Source of the DNA: Sphaerochaeta associata
GTDB taxonomy: Bacteria; Spirochaetota; Spirochaetia; Sphaerochaetales; Sphaerochaetaceae
NCBI RefSeq assembly: GCF_022869165.1
Contig: NZ_CP094929.1
Location: forward strand, 3,038,001 to 3,102,000
Reading direction: 5' to 3'
Length of the DNA stretch: 64,000 nucleotides
Below, piece by piece: positions 26,680-35,584 of this stretch (position 1 is the first letter of the stretch; every line of letters starts with the position of its first letter). Both the position numbers and the translations under genes were made by a program. The notes under the pieces are model-generated. The model was not told the origin of the DNA. It searched no databases and saw only the letters and a program-made list of their open reading frames with translations.

Positions 26680-27673
26680 TTGTGTGCTCCTTTTTACTCA
26701 TTTTTCCGATATTGATACATCGGCAAAGATGGTTCCCCTGGATGGGTAGCAGTGAGATTGACTGCTCGCTGCACTCTGGAGTGGCATAAGAGCAGCGAGG
26801 ATGGAATTTACATCCATAAGGAAGGTTTGAGGGATCGGGTGGTAGCCCTTTGATATTTGCTAGCCTGGATACATCCTCATTCAGTTTTGGGATGGCACCG
26901 AATAGCCCAAGCGTATAGGGATGTGAAGGCTTTCTGAAAATCTCTTCCTTCGACCCATACTCAATAATCTCCCCGGCATATATCACGGCAACGTAATCGC
27001 AAACTTGTGCAACAACACCCAGATCATGAGTGATAAGAATCATGGATGTCTCTTTTTCATTTTTCAGTTTGTTGATCATTCGTAAAACTTGGGCTTGGAT
27101 GGTTACATCCAAAGCAGTAGTTGGTTCATCTGCCAAGAGGACATCTGGGTTACAGGCAAGGGCCATTGCAATCACGACACGTTGCTTCATTCCGCCTGAA
27201 AACTGATGGGGATACTCAATATGTCGTTCTGCTGGGATTCCTACAGTTTCCAACATTTTAATCGCGACTTGGAGCGCCTCCTCATAGGATACTTTACTGT
27301 GAAGGGAGACTACTTCTGCAATTTGATCACCAACTTTCATAACAGGATTCAATGCTGTCATTGGATCTTGGAAAACCATACTGATACGTTCTCCTCGTAT
27401 CTGCCTCATTTCCTCCTCATCCAATTCAAACAAGTTTGTTCCTTCCAACATGACCTTTCCTGATATGATTTTTGCAGAAATATCAGGGAGTATTCGCATA
27501 AGTGCTTTTGCAATAGTGGTTTTTCCCGCACCAGTCTCTCCAACCAATCCAAGCGTCTTTCCTCGATACAAATCGAATGAAACGTTGTTTACTGCGTGGA
27601 TGACAGCTCCATCGGAGGTATAGTCCACTATTAAATCACGAACAGACAGATAAGCCTTATCATGTGTTTGCAT
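26663..27673 (-). CDS. Oligopeptide ABC transporter ATPase (OppD/DppD type)
   Basis: This 336-residue ATPase starts [18 protein letters not shown]. It has Walker [17 protein letters not shown]-loop [12 protein letters not shown], signature [15 protein letters not shown], Walker [13 protein letters not shown] and a C-terminal Cys-containing domain ([15 protein letters not shown]). All catalytic motifs are intact. It works with the OppF-type subunit to drive uptake through the two DppB/C-type permeases. Confidence 0.93.
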   Translation of the reverse strand: MQTHDKAYLSVRDLIVDYTSDGAVIHAVNNVSFDLYRGKTLGLVGETGAGKTTIAKALMRILPDISAKIISGKVMLEGTNLFELDEEEMRQIRGERISMVFQDPMTALNPVMKVGDQIAEVVSLHSKVSYEEALQVAIKMLETVGIPAERHIEYPHQFSGGMKQRVVIAMALACNPDVLLADEPTTALDVTIQAQVLRMINKLKNEKETSMILITHDLGVVAQVCDYVAVIYAGEIIEYGSKEEIFRKPSHPYTLGLFGAIPKLNEDVSRLANIKGLPPDPSNLPYGCKFHPRCSYATPECSEQSISLLPIQGNHLCRCINIGKMSKKEHTNGTSC

Positions 27674-27687
27674 CGTACTAATTCCTT

Positions 27688-28536
27688 CTAATTCTTAAGT
27701 TTCGGGTCACAAGCATCTCGAAGGCCATCTCCGAACATATTTAGGCCAAGAACTGTAATTGCAATGAACAGCCCTGGGAAAATCACCAGATGTGGGTAGT
27801 CGCGTATATAAGCCCTTCCTGCTGAAAGCATGGCTCCCCATTCAGGAGTCGGAGGTTGGACTCCAAGGCCAACGAAACTCAAGGAAGCTGCAATCAGCAT
27901 AGTATTTGCAATCCACATGGTTGCTGAAACAATCAAAGGGGCCATGGCATTGGGCAATACATGCACAAAGATTATCCGATATCGTTTTGCTCCGATTGCC
28001 TCGGCAGCCTCAAGATACTCCATTTTTCGGATATTCATGATTGCGGCTCGCAGAATTCTCGCAAATGAGGGAATTTGAGCTAAACCGATAGCAAGCACCG
28101 TCTTGTCAAATCCCGATCCAAACGCTGAAGAGATGGCTATTGTTAACAGGATACCTGGTACAGATTGAATTATATCCAATAGTCGCATAATAATATTATC
28201 GATTTTTCCTCCGAAATACCCGGCTATAGATCCTACAACCATACTGATGGACAACGCTACAACTACTGATGATATTCCAATACTCAGTGAGTATCTTCCC
28301 CCATACAGAATTCGACTTAAGACATCTCGTCCCAGGTCGTCGGTACCGAAGGGATGTTCCCATGAGGGTCCTTCCAACATAGCACTCGGATTCATCTCGA
28401 AGTACGAGTACTTCATAATGAATGGAGATACCAAGGATAGGAAAATTAAGATGACAAATAAAGCAAGTCCAAACATGGCGGCCTTATTCTTCATCAAGCG
28501 CTTGATGATTGCTTTTGAATTGCTATTTCTAGACAT
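27688..28536 (-). CDS. Peptide ABC transporter permease (DppC type)
   Basis: This 282-residue permease starts MSRNSNSKAIIKRLMKN after AAGGAGAAAG. It has the N-terminal OppC_N helix (AAMFGLALFVILIFLSLV), the HPFGTDDLGRDVLSRIL motif and the EAA loop YLEAAEAIGAKRYRIIF. It overlaps the DppB-type gene by 8 nt. Confidence 0.93.
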   Translation of the reverse strand: MSRNSNSKAIIKRLMKNKAAMFGLALFVILIFLSLVSPFIMKYSYFEMNPSAMLEGPSWEHPFGTDDLGRDVLSRILYGGRYSLSIGISSVVVALSISMVVGSIAGYFGGKIDNIIMRLLDIIQSVPGILLTIAISSAFGSGFDKTVLAIGLAQIPSFARILRAAIMNIRKMEYLEAAEAIGAKRYRIIFVHVLPNAMAPLIVSATMWIANTMLIAASLSFVGLGVQPPTPEWGAMLSAGRAYIRDYPHLVIFPGLFIAITVLGLNMFGDGLRDACDPKLKN

Positions 28537-29485
28537 GCTTCTTTCTCCTTGCAACACCCTCGTACTGAGCTTTGATTCTGGGGTCGATAAAAGCGTACAA
28601 AATATCAACGAGAAGGATTATGAAGCAGAAACTGACTGCCAGAAGAATAACGGACCCTTGGACTACCAAGTAATCGCGTTGATTGATAGCAGTTACCATA
28701 TAGGACCCTATTCCAGGCATAGAAAATACATTTTCGATAATTACGGTTCCACCGAGAGATCTACCAAAATTGCTTCCGGCAACTGTTACAATTGGTATTA
28801 ATGCATTAGGCAGCGCGTGCTTATAAATTACCTTGTTTTTGGTCTGTCCTTTAGCATGAGCTGTAACGATATAATCCGAGCGAATGACTTCAAGCATACT
28901 AGATCTGCTTTGTCTTGCAAGCATGGCCAATTGTCCTAGCGAGTTTGCAATTGCGGGAAGAATGAAATATTGAATTCCCCCAATTCCATAAGCCGGCAGC
29001 CAACCTAGTTTCAATGAGAATAGCAATACCAGCATCAAACCCAGCCAAAATGCAGGTATGGATACACCAGCAAGTGCAATCAGCATGCTGATTCTGTCAC
29101 CCCATTTGTTTTGATGTACCGCCGCATTCACACCAAGGGGAACACCACCAGCCACGGAAATAAGCATGCAAAGCACTGCAAGAGTAAAAGTATAAGGCAT
29201 ACGTCGAACCAATTCGGTGGTGATACTATTATGAGTTATATATGATTCACCAAAATCAAACCGCAAGAATACATTTGCAAGATATTCAACTAATCTAGTA
29301 AGAAATGGCTCATTGAATCCCAATTTCTCTCGTAATAGGTTTAATTCCAATTCGGTTGCATCAGAACCCAGGATGATAGCTGCAGGGTCTCCTGGGACGA
29401 AATACATAAGCGAGAAAATAAATATCGCGACACCCAGAATTACTGGAATCATCCAGAGTATTCGCTTGATAATATACCTAATCAT
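28529..29485 (-). CDS. Peptide ABC transporter permease (DppB type)
   Basis: This 318-residue permease starts MIRYIIKRILWMIPVIL after AGGAGAAAAAGG. It shows the family motif YFVPGDPA and the EAA-type loop DYIVTAHAKGQTKNKVIYKH. Six membrane segments are predicted. A 145-bp spacer with two hairpins separates it from the upstream binding-protein gene. Confidence 0.93.
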   Translation of the reverse strand: MIRYIIKRILWMIPVILGVAIFIFSLMYFVPGDPAAIILGSDATELELNLLREKLGFNEPFLTRLVEYLANVFLRFDFGESYITHNSITTELVRRMPYTFTLAVLCMLISVAGGVPLGVNAAVHQNKWGDRISMLIALAGVSIPAFWLGLMLVLLFSLKLGWLPAYGIGGIQYFILPAIANSLGQLAMLARQSRSSMLEVIRSDYIVTAHAKGQTKNKVIYKHALPNALIPIVTVAGSNFGRSLGGTVIIENVFSMPGIGSYMVTAINQRDYLVVQGSVILLAVSFCFIILLVDILYAFIDPRIKAQYEGVARRKKHV

Positions 29486-29520
29486 CCTTTTTCTCCTGAT
29501 TACACGTGCCTTCAAGAAAT

Positions 29521-29603
29521 GAGGATGTGGAGACAAGTATTGTACAGCTTTACCACATCCTCTTATTCGGGATGGGAGACAACCCAGAGTTATCATCCCA
29601 TCC
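29521..29603 (-). promoter_or_regulatory. Two intercistronic hairpins after the peptide-binding-protein gene
   Basis: The first stem pairs GAGGATGTGG (29521-29530) with CCACATCCTC (29553-29562), 10 bp. The second pairs GGATGGGA (29570-29577) with TCCCATCC (29596-29603). Both lie between the binding-protein and permease genes and could limit transcription of the permease part or stabilise the binding-protein mRNA. Confidence 0.6.
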
Positions 29604-29630
29604 ATACAAAGCTATTACGTAATGAGTCAA

Positions 29631-31220
29631 TCAATATTTGGCATTGAATTCTGTATTTGCAGGTGCTGGATAGCATTTTGCATCATAGGTGAGCGTCTCT
29701 ATCCCATCACGACCAACCATGAATGTTATATGAGAGAACAGGCCCATAGCATATGCTTGCTCTTTCATGTAATAATGAAGGTTGTCGACGTCAGTGGTTG
29801 AATGTCCATCGAGGGCGTTAGCACGGTCTACATACTTCTGCAACGTTTCATCTTTAACACCATTGGTCGTACCATTCGAATATTGGCGGGAATCAAACTT
29901 TGCGCGGTACATGGAGACCAGATAATCTGAAGCTCCTGTATTATCCAGCATGATATCCCATTCATATTTGTCTTTGGTATCAATCTTATAGTTGTTGAAT
30001 AATGCTTGGTCGTACTGAAGAATGGTTGCTTTGATGCCGGTTGCCATCAAATATCCTTGGATCATTTGAGCAACTTTATTCCTTATGGGAGTATTGTCAG
30101 TCATTATACGCAGAGTCAGCTCGTTCGGCTTATACCCAGCTTCAGCAAGCAGTGCTTTAGCCTTTACAGGATCATAGTCATTGTAGTCTTCATTCTCCCA
30201 TTTTGGGTTGAAATCCGGGAATTGATTACTACCAAAATCCTTCAAAGGCGCACCATATCCACTAACAGCTCCCTTTACCAGCCCCTGCTTATCGATCGAG
30301 CGAAGAACAGCCATTCTGAGAGGAAGGTTATTGTAGAATACAGAGTCGGTATCAAGGTTTAAATACATCTGATTGGTGATGTTTGATGCATTTTGGAATA
30401 CCGTATAAGCCTTATTATCCATGAATCGTTGGGCATCGATATTTGACATATTGACGGCCAAATCAATTGTTTTAGTCTCAAGAGCTATGGCCATCTGGGC
30501 GGATTCTTTGATGATCTTGTACTCAATCACATCAGGATTTGCTGCCTGCAACGTAGCCAGTTTTGAAGCATCTTTTTGCCAATGATTATTTGTTTTTCTA
30601 AATCTTACTACAGAACCAGGAACATACTTCTCCAATTCATAACCGGTAGTCCCGATTGGTGTGGTAGCCATTCCATCCTTGCTGGCTTCAAAAGCCTTCT
30701 TGGAAACAATTCTACAAGAGGCAATAACCTTATTCAGGCCGCCTACGAAGTTTGAATTAAGCTTCAGACGGATGGTGTAATCACTGACTTTTTCAAAGGA
30801 ATCGATGTAACGCATATTCCCGCTTCCACCCATTTCCTTCATTTTTGCGATGCTGAAAATTACATCGTCGGCATTAATATGATTACCGGCAGTATCATGT
30901 ACGTAGTCATAGATGGTTACTTCGTATACCAGAGGAGCGACCTCTTTATACTCTTTCATAATGTAACCTTCCAAAACACCTCCTACCTCAGAGAGCTCTC
31001 CCAAGTATTCGTATAATGTGTAGGAAATAGTTGCAAAACCAGAACCACTCTTCACAAAGGGAGCCAATGTTCCCGGATCTGCATCAATTCCAACTCTTAG
31101 CACAATCTCCTTGGGACCGGCATCCTGTGCGGTAGAGGGCGCTTCTGCATTTCCTCCTGCCCACACATTGGTCACGAGCAACAATGTTACCAAGATTGCT
31201 AAAATTCTCCTCATTTTCAT
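29631..31220 (-). CDS. Peptide/nickel ABC transporter solute-binding protein (DppA/OppA type)
   Basis: This 529-residue family-5 binding protein has the signal peptide MKMRRILAILVTLLLVTNVWA and a spirochaete-like GGNAEAPS start of the mature chain. It follows the family pattern EIVLRVGIDADPGTLAPF, then VYEVTIYDYVHDTAGNHINA. The start at 31220 follows AAGGAGTGTCT. It is first in the operon with two permeases and two ATPases. Peptides are the likely ligands, but family-5 proteins also bind oligosaccharides. Confidence 0.93.
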   Translation of the reverse strand: MKMRRILAILVTLLLVTNVWAGGNAEAPSTAQDAGPKEIVLRVGIDADPGTLAPFVKSGSGFATISYTLYEYLGELSEVGGVLEGYIMKEYKEVAPLVYEVTIYDYVHDTAGNHINADDVIFSIAKMKEMGGSGNMRYIDSFEKVSDYTIRLKLNSNFVGGLNKVIASCRIVSKKAFEASKDGMATTPIGTTGYELEKYVPGSVVRFRKTNNHWQKDASKLATLQAANPDVIEYKIIKESAQMAIALETKTIDLAVNMSNIDAQRFMDNKAYTVFQNASNITNQMYLNLDTDSVFYNNLPLRMAVLRSIDKQGLVKGAVSGYGAPLKDFGSNQFPDFNPKWENEDYNDYDPVKAKALLAEAGYKPNELTLRIMTDNTPIRNKVAQMIQGYLMATGIKATILQYDQALFNNYKIDTKDKYEWDIMLDNTGASDYLVSMYRAKFDSRQYSNGTTNGVKDETLQKYVDRANALDGHSTTDVDNLHYYMKEQAYAMGLFSHITFMVGRDGIETLTYDAKCYPAPANTEFNAKY

Positions 31221-31369
31221 AGACACTCCTTTTGAAAATTTCTTTTGTGTATTCAGCACTTCATCTAAACACTATGTGGTGCAGATATCGCCGTAAAGCA
31301 CATGAAATCAAGAAAAGGTGGAATATCTAAATACGCCTCTACGGGTTATAGGAACTTCTCAAAGGATAG

Positions 31370-31900
31370 TTTTTCGAAGCCACCGGCTGCGGCATTATGG
31401 GAAGCCACCCCGACTTTGCCTTGGACAACAGTCTGATGATGGGTTTCTACGAGCAGATTGCAGCAAAGAAGGGAGTCCTGGTCTTCGACCTGGGAAGCCC
31501 GGGCGACGGTTCCCACCAGCCCAAGGCCATCAGCAACATTGCAAAGCAATTTCCTGCTCTTGAAGTGGTCGTCTGCCATCTGGCGAGCCCCAGAAGGCAT
31601 CACAAGATAGAGCTTACTGAAGCCCTCCAAACCATGAAAGCAGAGAACATACACTTCGACCTGGCAGCCCTGCACCACAAGGTGCGCCCTGAAGACTATC
31701 CCTTCCCAACCGCACAGGCGTTCATCAACTTGGCAAAGAACATAGCAGGCTCAGAACACCTGATGTGGGGAACCGATGCCCCTTCAACTTTGGTGCAGTA
31801 CAGCTACCAACAGCTGCTCGATTACCAGTTGGCTCTCTTCAGTGAAAAAGAGCAGAAAATGGTGTTTCATGACAATGCACAGCGGCTGTATTTTTCATGA
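31370..31900 (+). pseudogene. 5'-truncated copy of the amidohydrolase gene
   Basis: The frame is open from 31370 to TGA 31898-31900 and matches residues about 126 to the end of the protein at 16225. The N-terminal HxH metal site is missing, and an in-frame TAG lies just before 31370, so the product would be inactive. The C-terminus here is VFHDNAQRLYFS, unlike VFWGNAERIYFLR in the left copy. Most differences are synonymous, so both copies were under selection before truncation, or the copies exchanged sequence. Confidence 0.85.
31380..31868 (+). repeat. 489-bp direct repeat, right copy
   Basis: This is the partner of 16601-17089. The two copies frame the AT-rich 17.1-31.4 kb segment in direct orientation, so homologous recombination between them would delete 14,779 bp as a circle and leave one gene copy. 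Confidence 0.9.
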
Positions 31901-31976
31901 TGGCAAGCCGCTGAATTGCCTTTCGGAATATGATGCAACAATTCAATTATACTGAGTTTTGTAGTACACTTTCTGC

Positions 31977-32276
31977 ATGAAGTACTTGGACGACTGGAAA
32001 AACCATTCCCACTTAAGAATATCTCCTGCGATACTATGGGAGTATAATCTTGCAAGATTCGATTGGGAGAAAATGTGTAAGACGGTAGTACTAAGGGTTA
32101 TCCAACATGGCACCAAGGATGATTGGTATGCAATGTTGAACCTGTACGGGGGAAAGAAACAGGTGGCGGATATCATGAGGCACATCAAACATATTCCTGC
32201 AAGGGATGCCTCTTATGCGGCAATTGTACTTGAGATAGATAAGAAGGAGCTTTCATGCTGCACACCGAGAGTGTAG
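31977..32276 (+). CDS. Small DUF6922-like protein of an AbiE-type module
   Basis: This 99-residue protein begins MKYLDDWKNHSHLRISPAIL and includes WEYNLARFDWEKMCKTVVLR, HGTKDDWYAMLNLYG and MRHIKHIPARDASYAAIVL. This is the pattern of small proteins encoded directly before AbiEii-type nucleotidyltransferases in many genomes, where they probably act as antitoxin or regulator. The toxin gene that overlaps its 3' end is cut to 20 codons. Family assignment is by memory of the pattern and moderate in confidence. Confidence 0.65.
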   Translation: MKYLDDWKNHSHLRISPAILWEYNLARFDWEKMCKTVVLRVIQHGTKDDWYAMLNLYGGKKQVADIMRHIKHIPARDASYAAIVLEIDKKELSCCTPRV

Positions 32277-32317
32277 ATTCCAGTACCTTTGAACTTTTAC
32301 AAATACCAATACCTTGA
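32255..32317 (+). pseudogene. N-terminal remnant of an AbiEii-type toxin gene
   Basis: ATG 32255, preceded by AAGGAGC, opens MLHTESVDSSTFELLQ and ends at TGA 32315-32317 after 20 codons. This is the typical N-terminus of AbiEii-like nucleotidyltransferases that follow DUF6922 genes. The rest is gone; unrelated sequence begins at about 32318. Confidence 0.6.
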
Positions 32318-32321
32318 TTAA

Positions 32322-32507
32322 ACAGGTCTCATCGAGACCATCCTCTTCTCGCTCTACCACTTCCGGGAACCCTTTGGGAACATCTTCAGGATTGCTGTCT
32401 TGCATCCTGCTGCATATGCAGCGTGGAAGCTGAAGAACATCTATGTTTCAATGGTCTGCCACTGTTTATGCAACATATTCTCAGTCATCATGTTCATCAT
32501 GGCTTGA
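32322..32507 (+). pseudogene. C-terminal remnant of a CPBP (CAAX-type) membrane protease gene
   Basis: The frame from 32322 to TGA 32505-32507 reads GLIETILFSLYHFREPFG, then AAWKLKNIYVSMVCHCLCN. This matches the last two motifs of CPBP intramembrane proteases (F-x3-H and W-x-L-K-x-I-x-V-S-x-x-x-H). No start codon or N-terminal E-E-x3-R motif is present, so it is a fragment. Confidence 0.6.
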
Positions 32508-32975
32508 ACAGACAATACCTTTATCCGAAAGGGTCTGCTCTACCAAGGGAACAAGGCTTGGGCTGAGTTGGTGCAGGTTTGCAAGCTGCCAAGCCAGCTC
32601 CTGCCTTTCATCCAAACCAAGCACCTTGACCAACTTCTTTCCGTAATACACAGGCCCCATGCTGTGGTCGGCCATGTGGGCGGTGGCAACCGCCTGCCCT
32701 ACACTGCGACAGAAGAGTTTGTAGGCTGGGTCTGTAATACCTTGAGCATGCTTGTGTACCACCCGGCTTGCCTTCATTGCTGCTCCGGTTCCGACTTTGC
32801 CCTCACTCCACTGCCTTCCAACCTGCATCGCTTCAATGAGAACAGGGTCGATGGGGACGGCAAGATACAAAGCAAGATGTTCAGCCATGGCGAGGGCCCA
32901 CTTCATCAACAAGCGATGATCGACATCAGAGAGCAAGCCACCCCGGTGTCGGGCAACAAAATTGGGATCACGCAT
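32481..32975 (-). CDS. Imm5-like immunity family protein
   Basis: This 164-residue, all-helical cytoplasmic protein contains ARHRGGLLSDVDHRLLMKWA, RQWSEGKVGTGAAMKA and AVATAHMADHSMGPVYYGKK. These are the hallmarks of the 'putative immunity protein' Imm5 family found in polymorphic-toxin loci. No toxin gene is visible nearby. It overlaps the DUF5655 gene by 8 nt and is downstream of it in the same operon. Confidence 0.75.
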   Translation of the reverse strand: MRDPNFVARHRGGLLSDVDHRLLMKWALAMAEHLALYLAVPIDPVLIEAMQVGRQWSEGKVGTGAAMKASRVVHKHAQGITDPAYKLFCRSVGQAVATAHMADHSMGPVYYGKKLVKVLGLDERQELAWQLANLHQLSPSLVPLVEQTLSDKGIVCSSHDEHDD

Positions 32976-33336
32976 GCTTGCTCCTCACTTCCTGATAGAT
33001 GTGTGCAAGCAAATCGATAAGCTTCTGGTCAAGATCTTCAGCCGTCCAAAGCTCTTTATGGTGCATATAGGCACTCTTTCGCACCTGATAGACTTCTTTC
33101 CACACTACTGTTTCATCCCTATAGGATAGAGGCAGGCTGAGCACCAAGGGAGCAGTATTTCCCTTTTGGTAGCGACCGGGTATCCACACATAGGCAAAGG
33201 GCTTGCCAGCAAGGAAGGCAATCTGGCTCTTGGTGATCTTCACACTATAAGGCCCAAGGGCGATAATTGCATTCTCCACTGAAGTGTAGAGATCGTGAGA
33301 GCGAGGGAAATTGGTGAAGAATTGCTCAGCTGTCAT
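32968..33336 (-). CDS. DUF5655-domain protein
   Basis: This 122-residue protein starts MTAEQFFTNFPRSHDLYTSV. It contains YSVKITKSQIAFLAGKPFAYVW and LPLSYRDETVVWKEVYQVR, the usual pattern of DUF5655 proteins, which are small, cytoplasmic and of unknown function. It is first in a two-gene operon with the Imm5-like gene and divergent from the DUF523 gene. Confidence 0.7.
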   Translation of the reverse strand: MTAEQFFTNFPRSHDLYTSVENAIIALGPYSVKITKSQIAFLAGKPFAYVWIPGRYQKGNTAPLVLSLPLSYRDETVVWKEVYQVRKSAYMHHKELWTAEDLDQKLIDLLAHIYQEVRSKHA

Positions 33337-33423
33337 AGCATGATAGTACTACACCCCCAATCAAATAAAAACATGTGCTTTCCTTTCTTCAATGCTACAA
33401 TACCAGTAAGAGAGGGCCTGTCT

Positions 33424-34398
33424 GTGCAGCAAAAACAAATTGTCATTACAGAAAAGCTTCCCATAGGCATCAGCTTGTGCGCCATGGGTGGACCGGTTCG
33501 GTACAACGGAAAGGGCATCGATGTTCTTACTGCCTTGGGCAGGGAGAAAAACGACTTCACCTTCTTCCCTGTCTGTCCTGAATGCCAGGCAGGACTTGGA
33601 GTCACCCGCGACCCGGTGCACCTTAGCGGTGGCAATGGGGAGCAGGTCTGGACCGGAGAGGCCGAAGTGAAGAACCGTTCGGGAAAGCTGGTGACCAGGG
33701 AGATGAAACAAGGTTGTCTGGAGTGTTTGGAAGTACTCAAGCGTTCTGGTGTCAACGCCTTCATCTACATGGATGGGAGCCCCTCCTGCGGGGTGTATCG
33801 AACTACCCTCAAGAGTACCAAGCGGGGCAATCCACCCGGTGTATTCGGCTCCCTATTGCTGGACGAGGGGTTCTTCCTCATTCCCTCGAGCGACCTGCAA
33901 AGCCCGCTGAAATGGTGGGACTGGAGAAGAAGACTGCTTGCCTTCCACTGGTTTGCCAACCACCCCCTGCACTCGATGCAGGAGCTCTATGAGACATGGT
34001 ATGTACTGAAGTTCCTCTGCCAAGAACTGGACAATACCTGGGCAAGGGAGATGGGACGAACCCTCGCAGGTCTTTCCAAAGGTGACTTCGCACAATTCGA
34101 GCCGACCTTCCGCGCCCAAGTGCTCGACCTGCTTCGCCGCCCTTCCACTACGGTGAAAATCACCAACAGCCTTTGGAAGCACTACTCCCACTACCGCAAA
34201 AAGAAGGGCAAGAAAGTCGAGGAGATCAACAGCCCGGACTTCAAGCGCAACGTAACGACCATCGCCAAGGAGCTGAGCAGGATGGAGCGCACCGCCTTGG
34301 AGGACGACTTCCTCTTCGGTGCAAGTCCCGTCATCTATCGGGACCAACACCGCATGAAGGCTCTTGAACAGCAGAAAGAGATGGAGCAAGAGGTGTAG
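33424..34398 (+). CDS. DUF523-DUF1722 (YbgA-like) fusion protein
   Basis: This 324-residue protein has an N-terminal DUF523 domain with conserved Cys motifs (GISLCAMGGPVRYNGKG, FFPVCPECQAGLGVTRDPV, YMDGSPSCGV) and a C-terminal DUF1722 domain (RRLLAFHWFANHPLHSM, KHYSHYRKKKGKK). The arrangement is a common bacterial fusion. The Cys set could hold metal, and links to DNA repair have been suggested for the family without firm proof. GTG 33424 is chosen because AGAGGG lies 7 nt upstream; ATG 33373 would add 17 residues. The 3' end overlaps the convergent YibE/F gene by 68 nt. Confidence 0.85.
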   Translation: MQQKQIVITEKLPIGISLCAMGGPVRYNGKGIDVLTALGREKNDFTFFPVCPECQAGLGVTRDPVHLSGGNGEQVWTGEAEVKNRSGKLVTREMKQGCLECLEVLKRSGVNAFIYMDGSPSCGVYRTTLKSTKRGNPPGVFGSLLLDEGFFLIPSSDLQSPLKWWDWRRRLLAFHWFANHPLHSMQELYETWYVLKFLCQELDNTWAREMGRTLAGLSKGDFAQFEPTFRAQVLDLLRRPSTTVKITNSLWKHYSHYRKKKGKKVEEINSPDFKRNVTTIAKELSRMERTALEDDFLFGASPVIYRDQHRMKALEQQKEMEQEV

Positions 34399-35521
34399 TC
34401 TGTTTCGTATAGACTGATGCACAGACCAGTGATGTGAGAGGGGCAACCAACACCAAGCCGATGCACCCGATGAGGGTGTGCAGAATTTCTGCGGCAACAC
34501 TTTGGGAGTTGAGAATGCTCATCAACGGGGTTCCCTGGGCCATGTATACCATCATGATGGTCAGGTAGCTGCCGATATAGGCAAGCAGCAAGGTGGTGGT
34601 TTGACTGCCTACCACCGATTGCCCGATGTGCATGCCGCTGGCAAACAACTCTTTGCGAGTTACTCCACGATTGTGCAGGTGCACCTCATCGAGGGCTGCA
34701 CTGATGTCGACGGCCAAATCAAGGATGGCCCCGCTGCAGGAGAGATAGATGGCGGCCTGTAACAGCTTGGTCAGATTCACCTGCTCGAACCCGGCATACA
34801 ACAATGATTCAGACCAGCTCATTACCGCACCATGGATGGAAAAGTATGAAGTTCCCACCGTGGCCAGCAGACATGTCACCAAGGAACAAAGCAACGAACT
34901 TGCGATGGCGCAATAGGCTTTTTTCGTCAATCCTGCTACCAACAAGAGGCAAGAGACGGTTAATGCCGCCCCTACCAACAGAGCGATGAGGATGGGCTCG
35001 TACCCTTTGAGGCAGAGGGGAATGAGGACCTTCCAGATCAACAGAAATGCCAACGTGAAGGAAAGCAGGGTACGAAGACCTTTCCTTCCTGAAACCAACA
35101 GCAGCAGGGTTGCAAACAACAGAAGCAACTGCAACTCCTTGGGAAATCGGTAAAGACTGACCATATTGGCAAAGATGATCTGCCCATCCTCACTTTGTTC
35201 CAACAACACCCATGCCAAGTCACCTTCCTGGTAGACGGTATCGAACTCAAGTTTACCGCCAAGCAGGTTCACAGCCTTCGTCTCCATCCCCTTGAAGGGG
35301 GAGCCGAGCAAGCGGACGGTGATCACCTGCTCGCCCATCCTTACCACGCCTTTATTCAAAAGGGTGGTATTGTCCACGGCAATGACACGGGCCTTGGTCC
35401 CAACGGCGTTACTGTAGATTTTCCGTTCGAAGCCGGTGGGAATACGAATCAGGACCAGGACAAGCGCGAGTAAACCTAAGACCAGAATCCGTTCACGAAC
35501 AACCATCTGTACTTTCATCAC
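34331..35521 (-). CDS. YibE/F-like membrane protein
   Basis: This 396-residue protein has an N-terminal helix, a periplasmic beta-rich domain (KARVIAVDNTTLLNKGVVRM) and about seven C-terminal membrane helices. It has the family segment AAIYLSCSGAILDLAVDIS, then MHIGQSVVGSQTTTLLLAYI. YibE/F proteins are widespread and unassigned, though a transport role has been proposed. It lies 63 nt downstream of the alkaline phosphatase gene and may be cotranscribed with it. Confidence 0.85.
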   Translation of the reverse strand: MMKVQMVVRERILVLGLLALVLVLIRIPTGFERKIYSNAVGTKARVIAVDNTTLLNKGVVRMGEQVITVRLLGSPFKGMETKAVNLLGGKLEFDTVYQEGDLAWVLLEQSEDGQIIFANMVSLYRFPKELQLLLLFATLLLLVSGRKGLRTLLSFTLAFLLIWKVLIPLCLKGYEPILIALLVGAALTVSCLLLVAGLTKKAYCAIASSLLCSLVTCLLATVGTSYFSIHGAVMSWSESLLYAGFEQVNLTKLLQAAIYLSCSGAILDLAVDISAALDEVHLHNRGVTRKELFASGMHIGQSVVGSQTTTLLLAYIGSYLTIMMVYMAQGTPLMSILNSQSVAAEILHTLIGCIGLVLVAPLTSLVCASVYTKQTTPLAPSLSAVQEPSCGVGPDR

Positions 35522-35584
35522 GTGTTCCTTTACAAGAATTCTCCCCCCGCAGGGAGGGAGAAGAAGAGAAGAAATTTAGTTTGG

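Noticed and set aside
31342-31357. TTATAGGAACTTC resembles one arm of the yeast FRT site
   Set aside because: Only one arm is present, with no spacer, second arm or recombinase, so the match is taken as chance.
16601-31868. A conjugative or phage-type mobile island between the 489-bp repeats
   Set aside because: No integrase, relaxase, phage or transposase gene was found inside. Only repeat-mediated recombination is supported.
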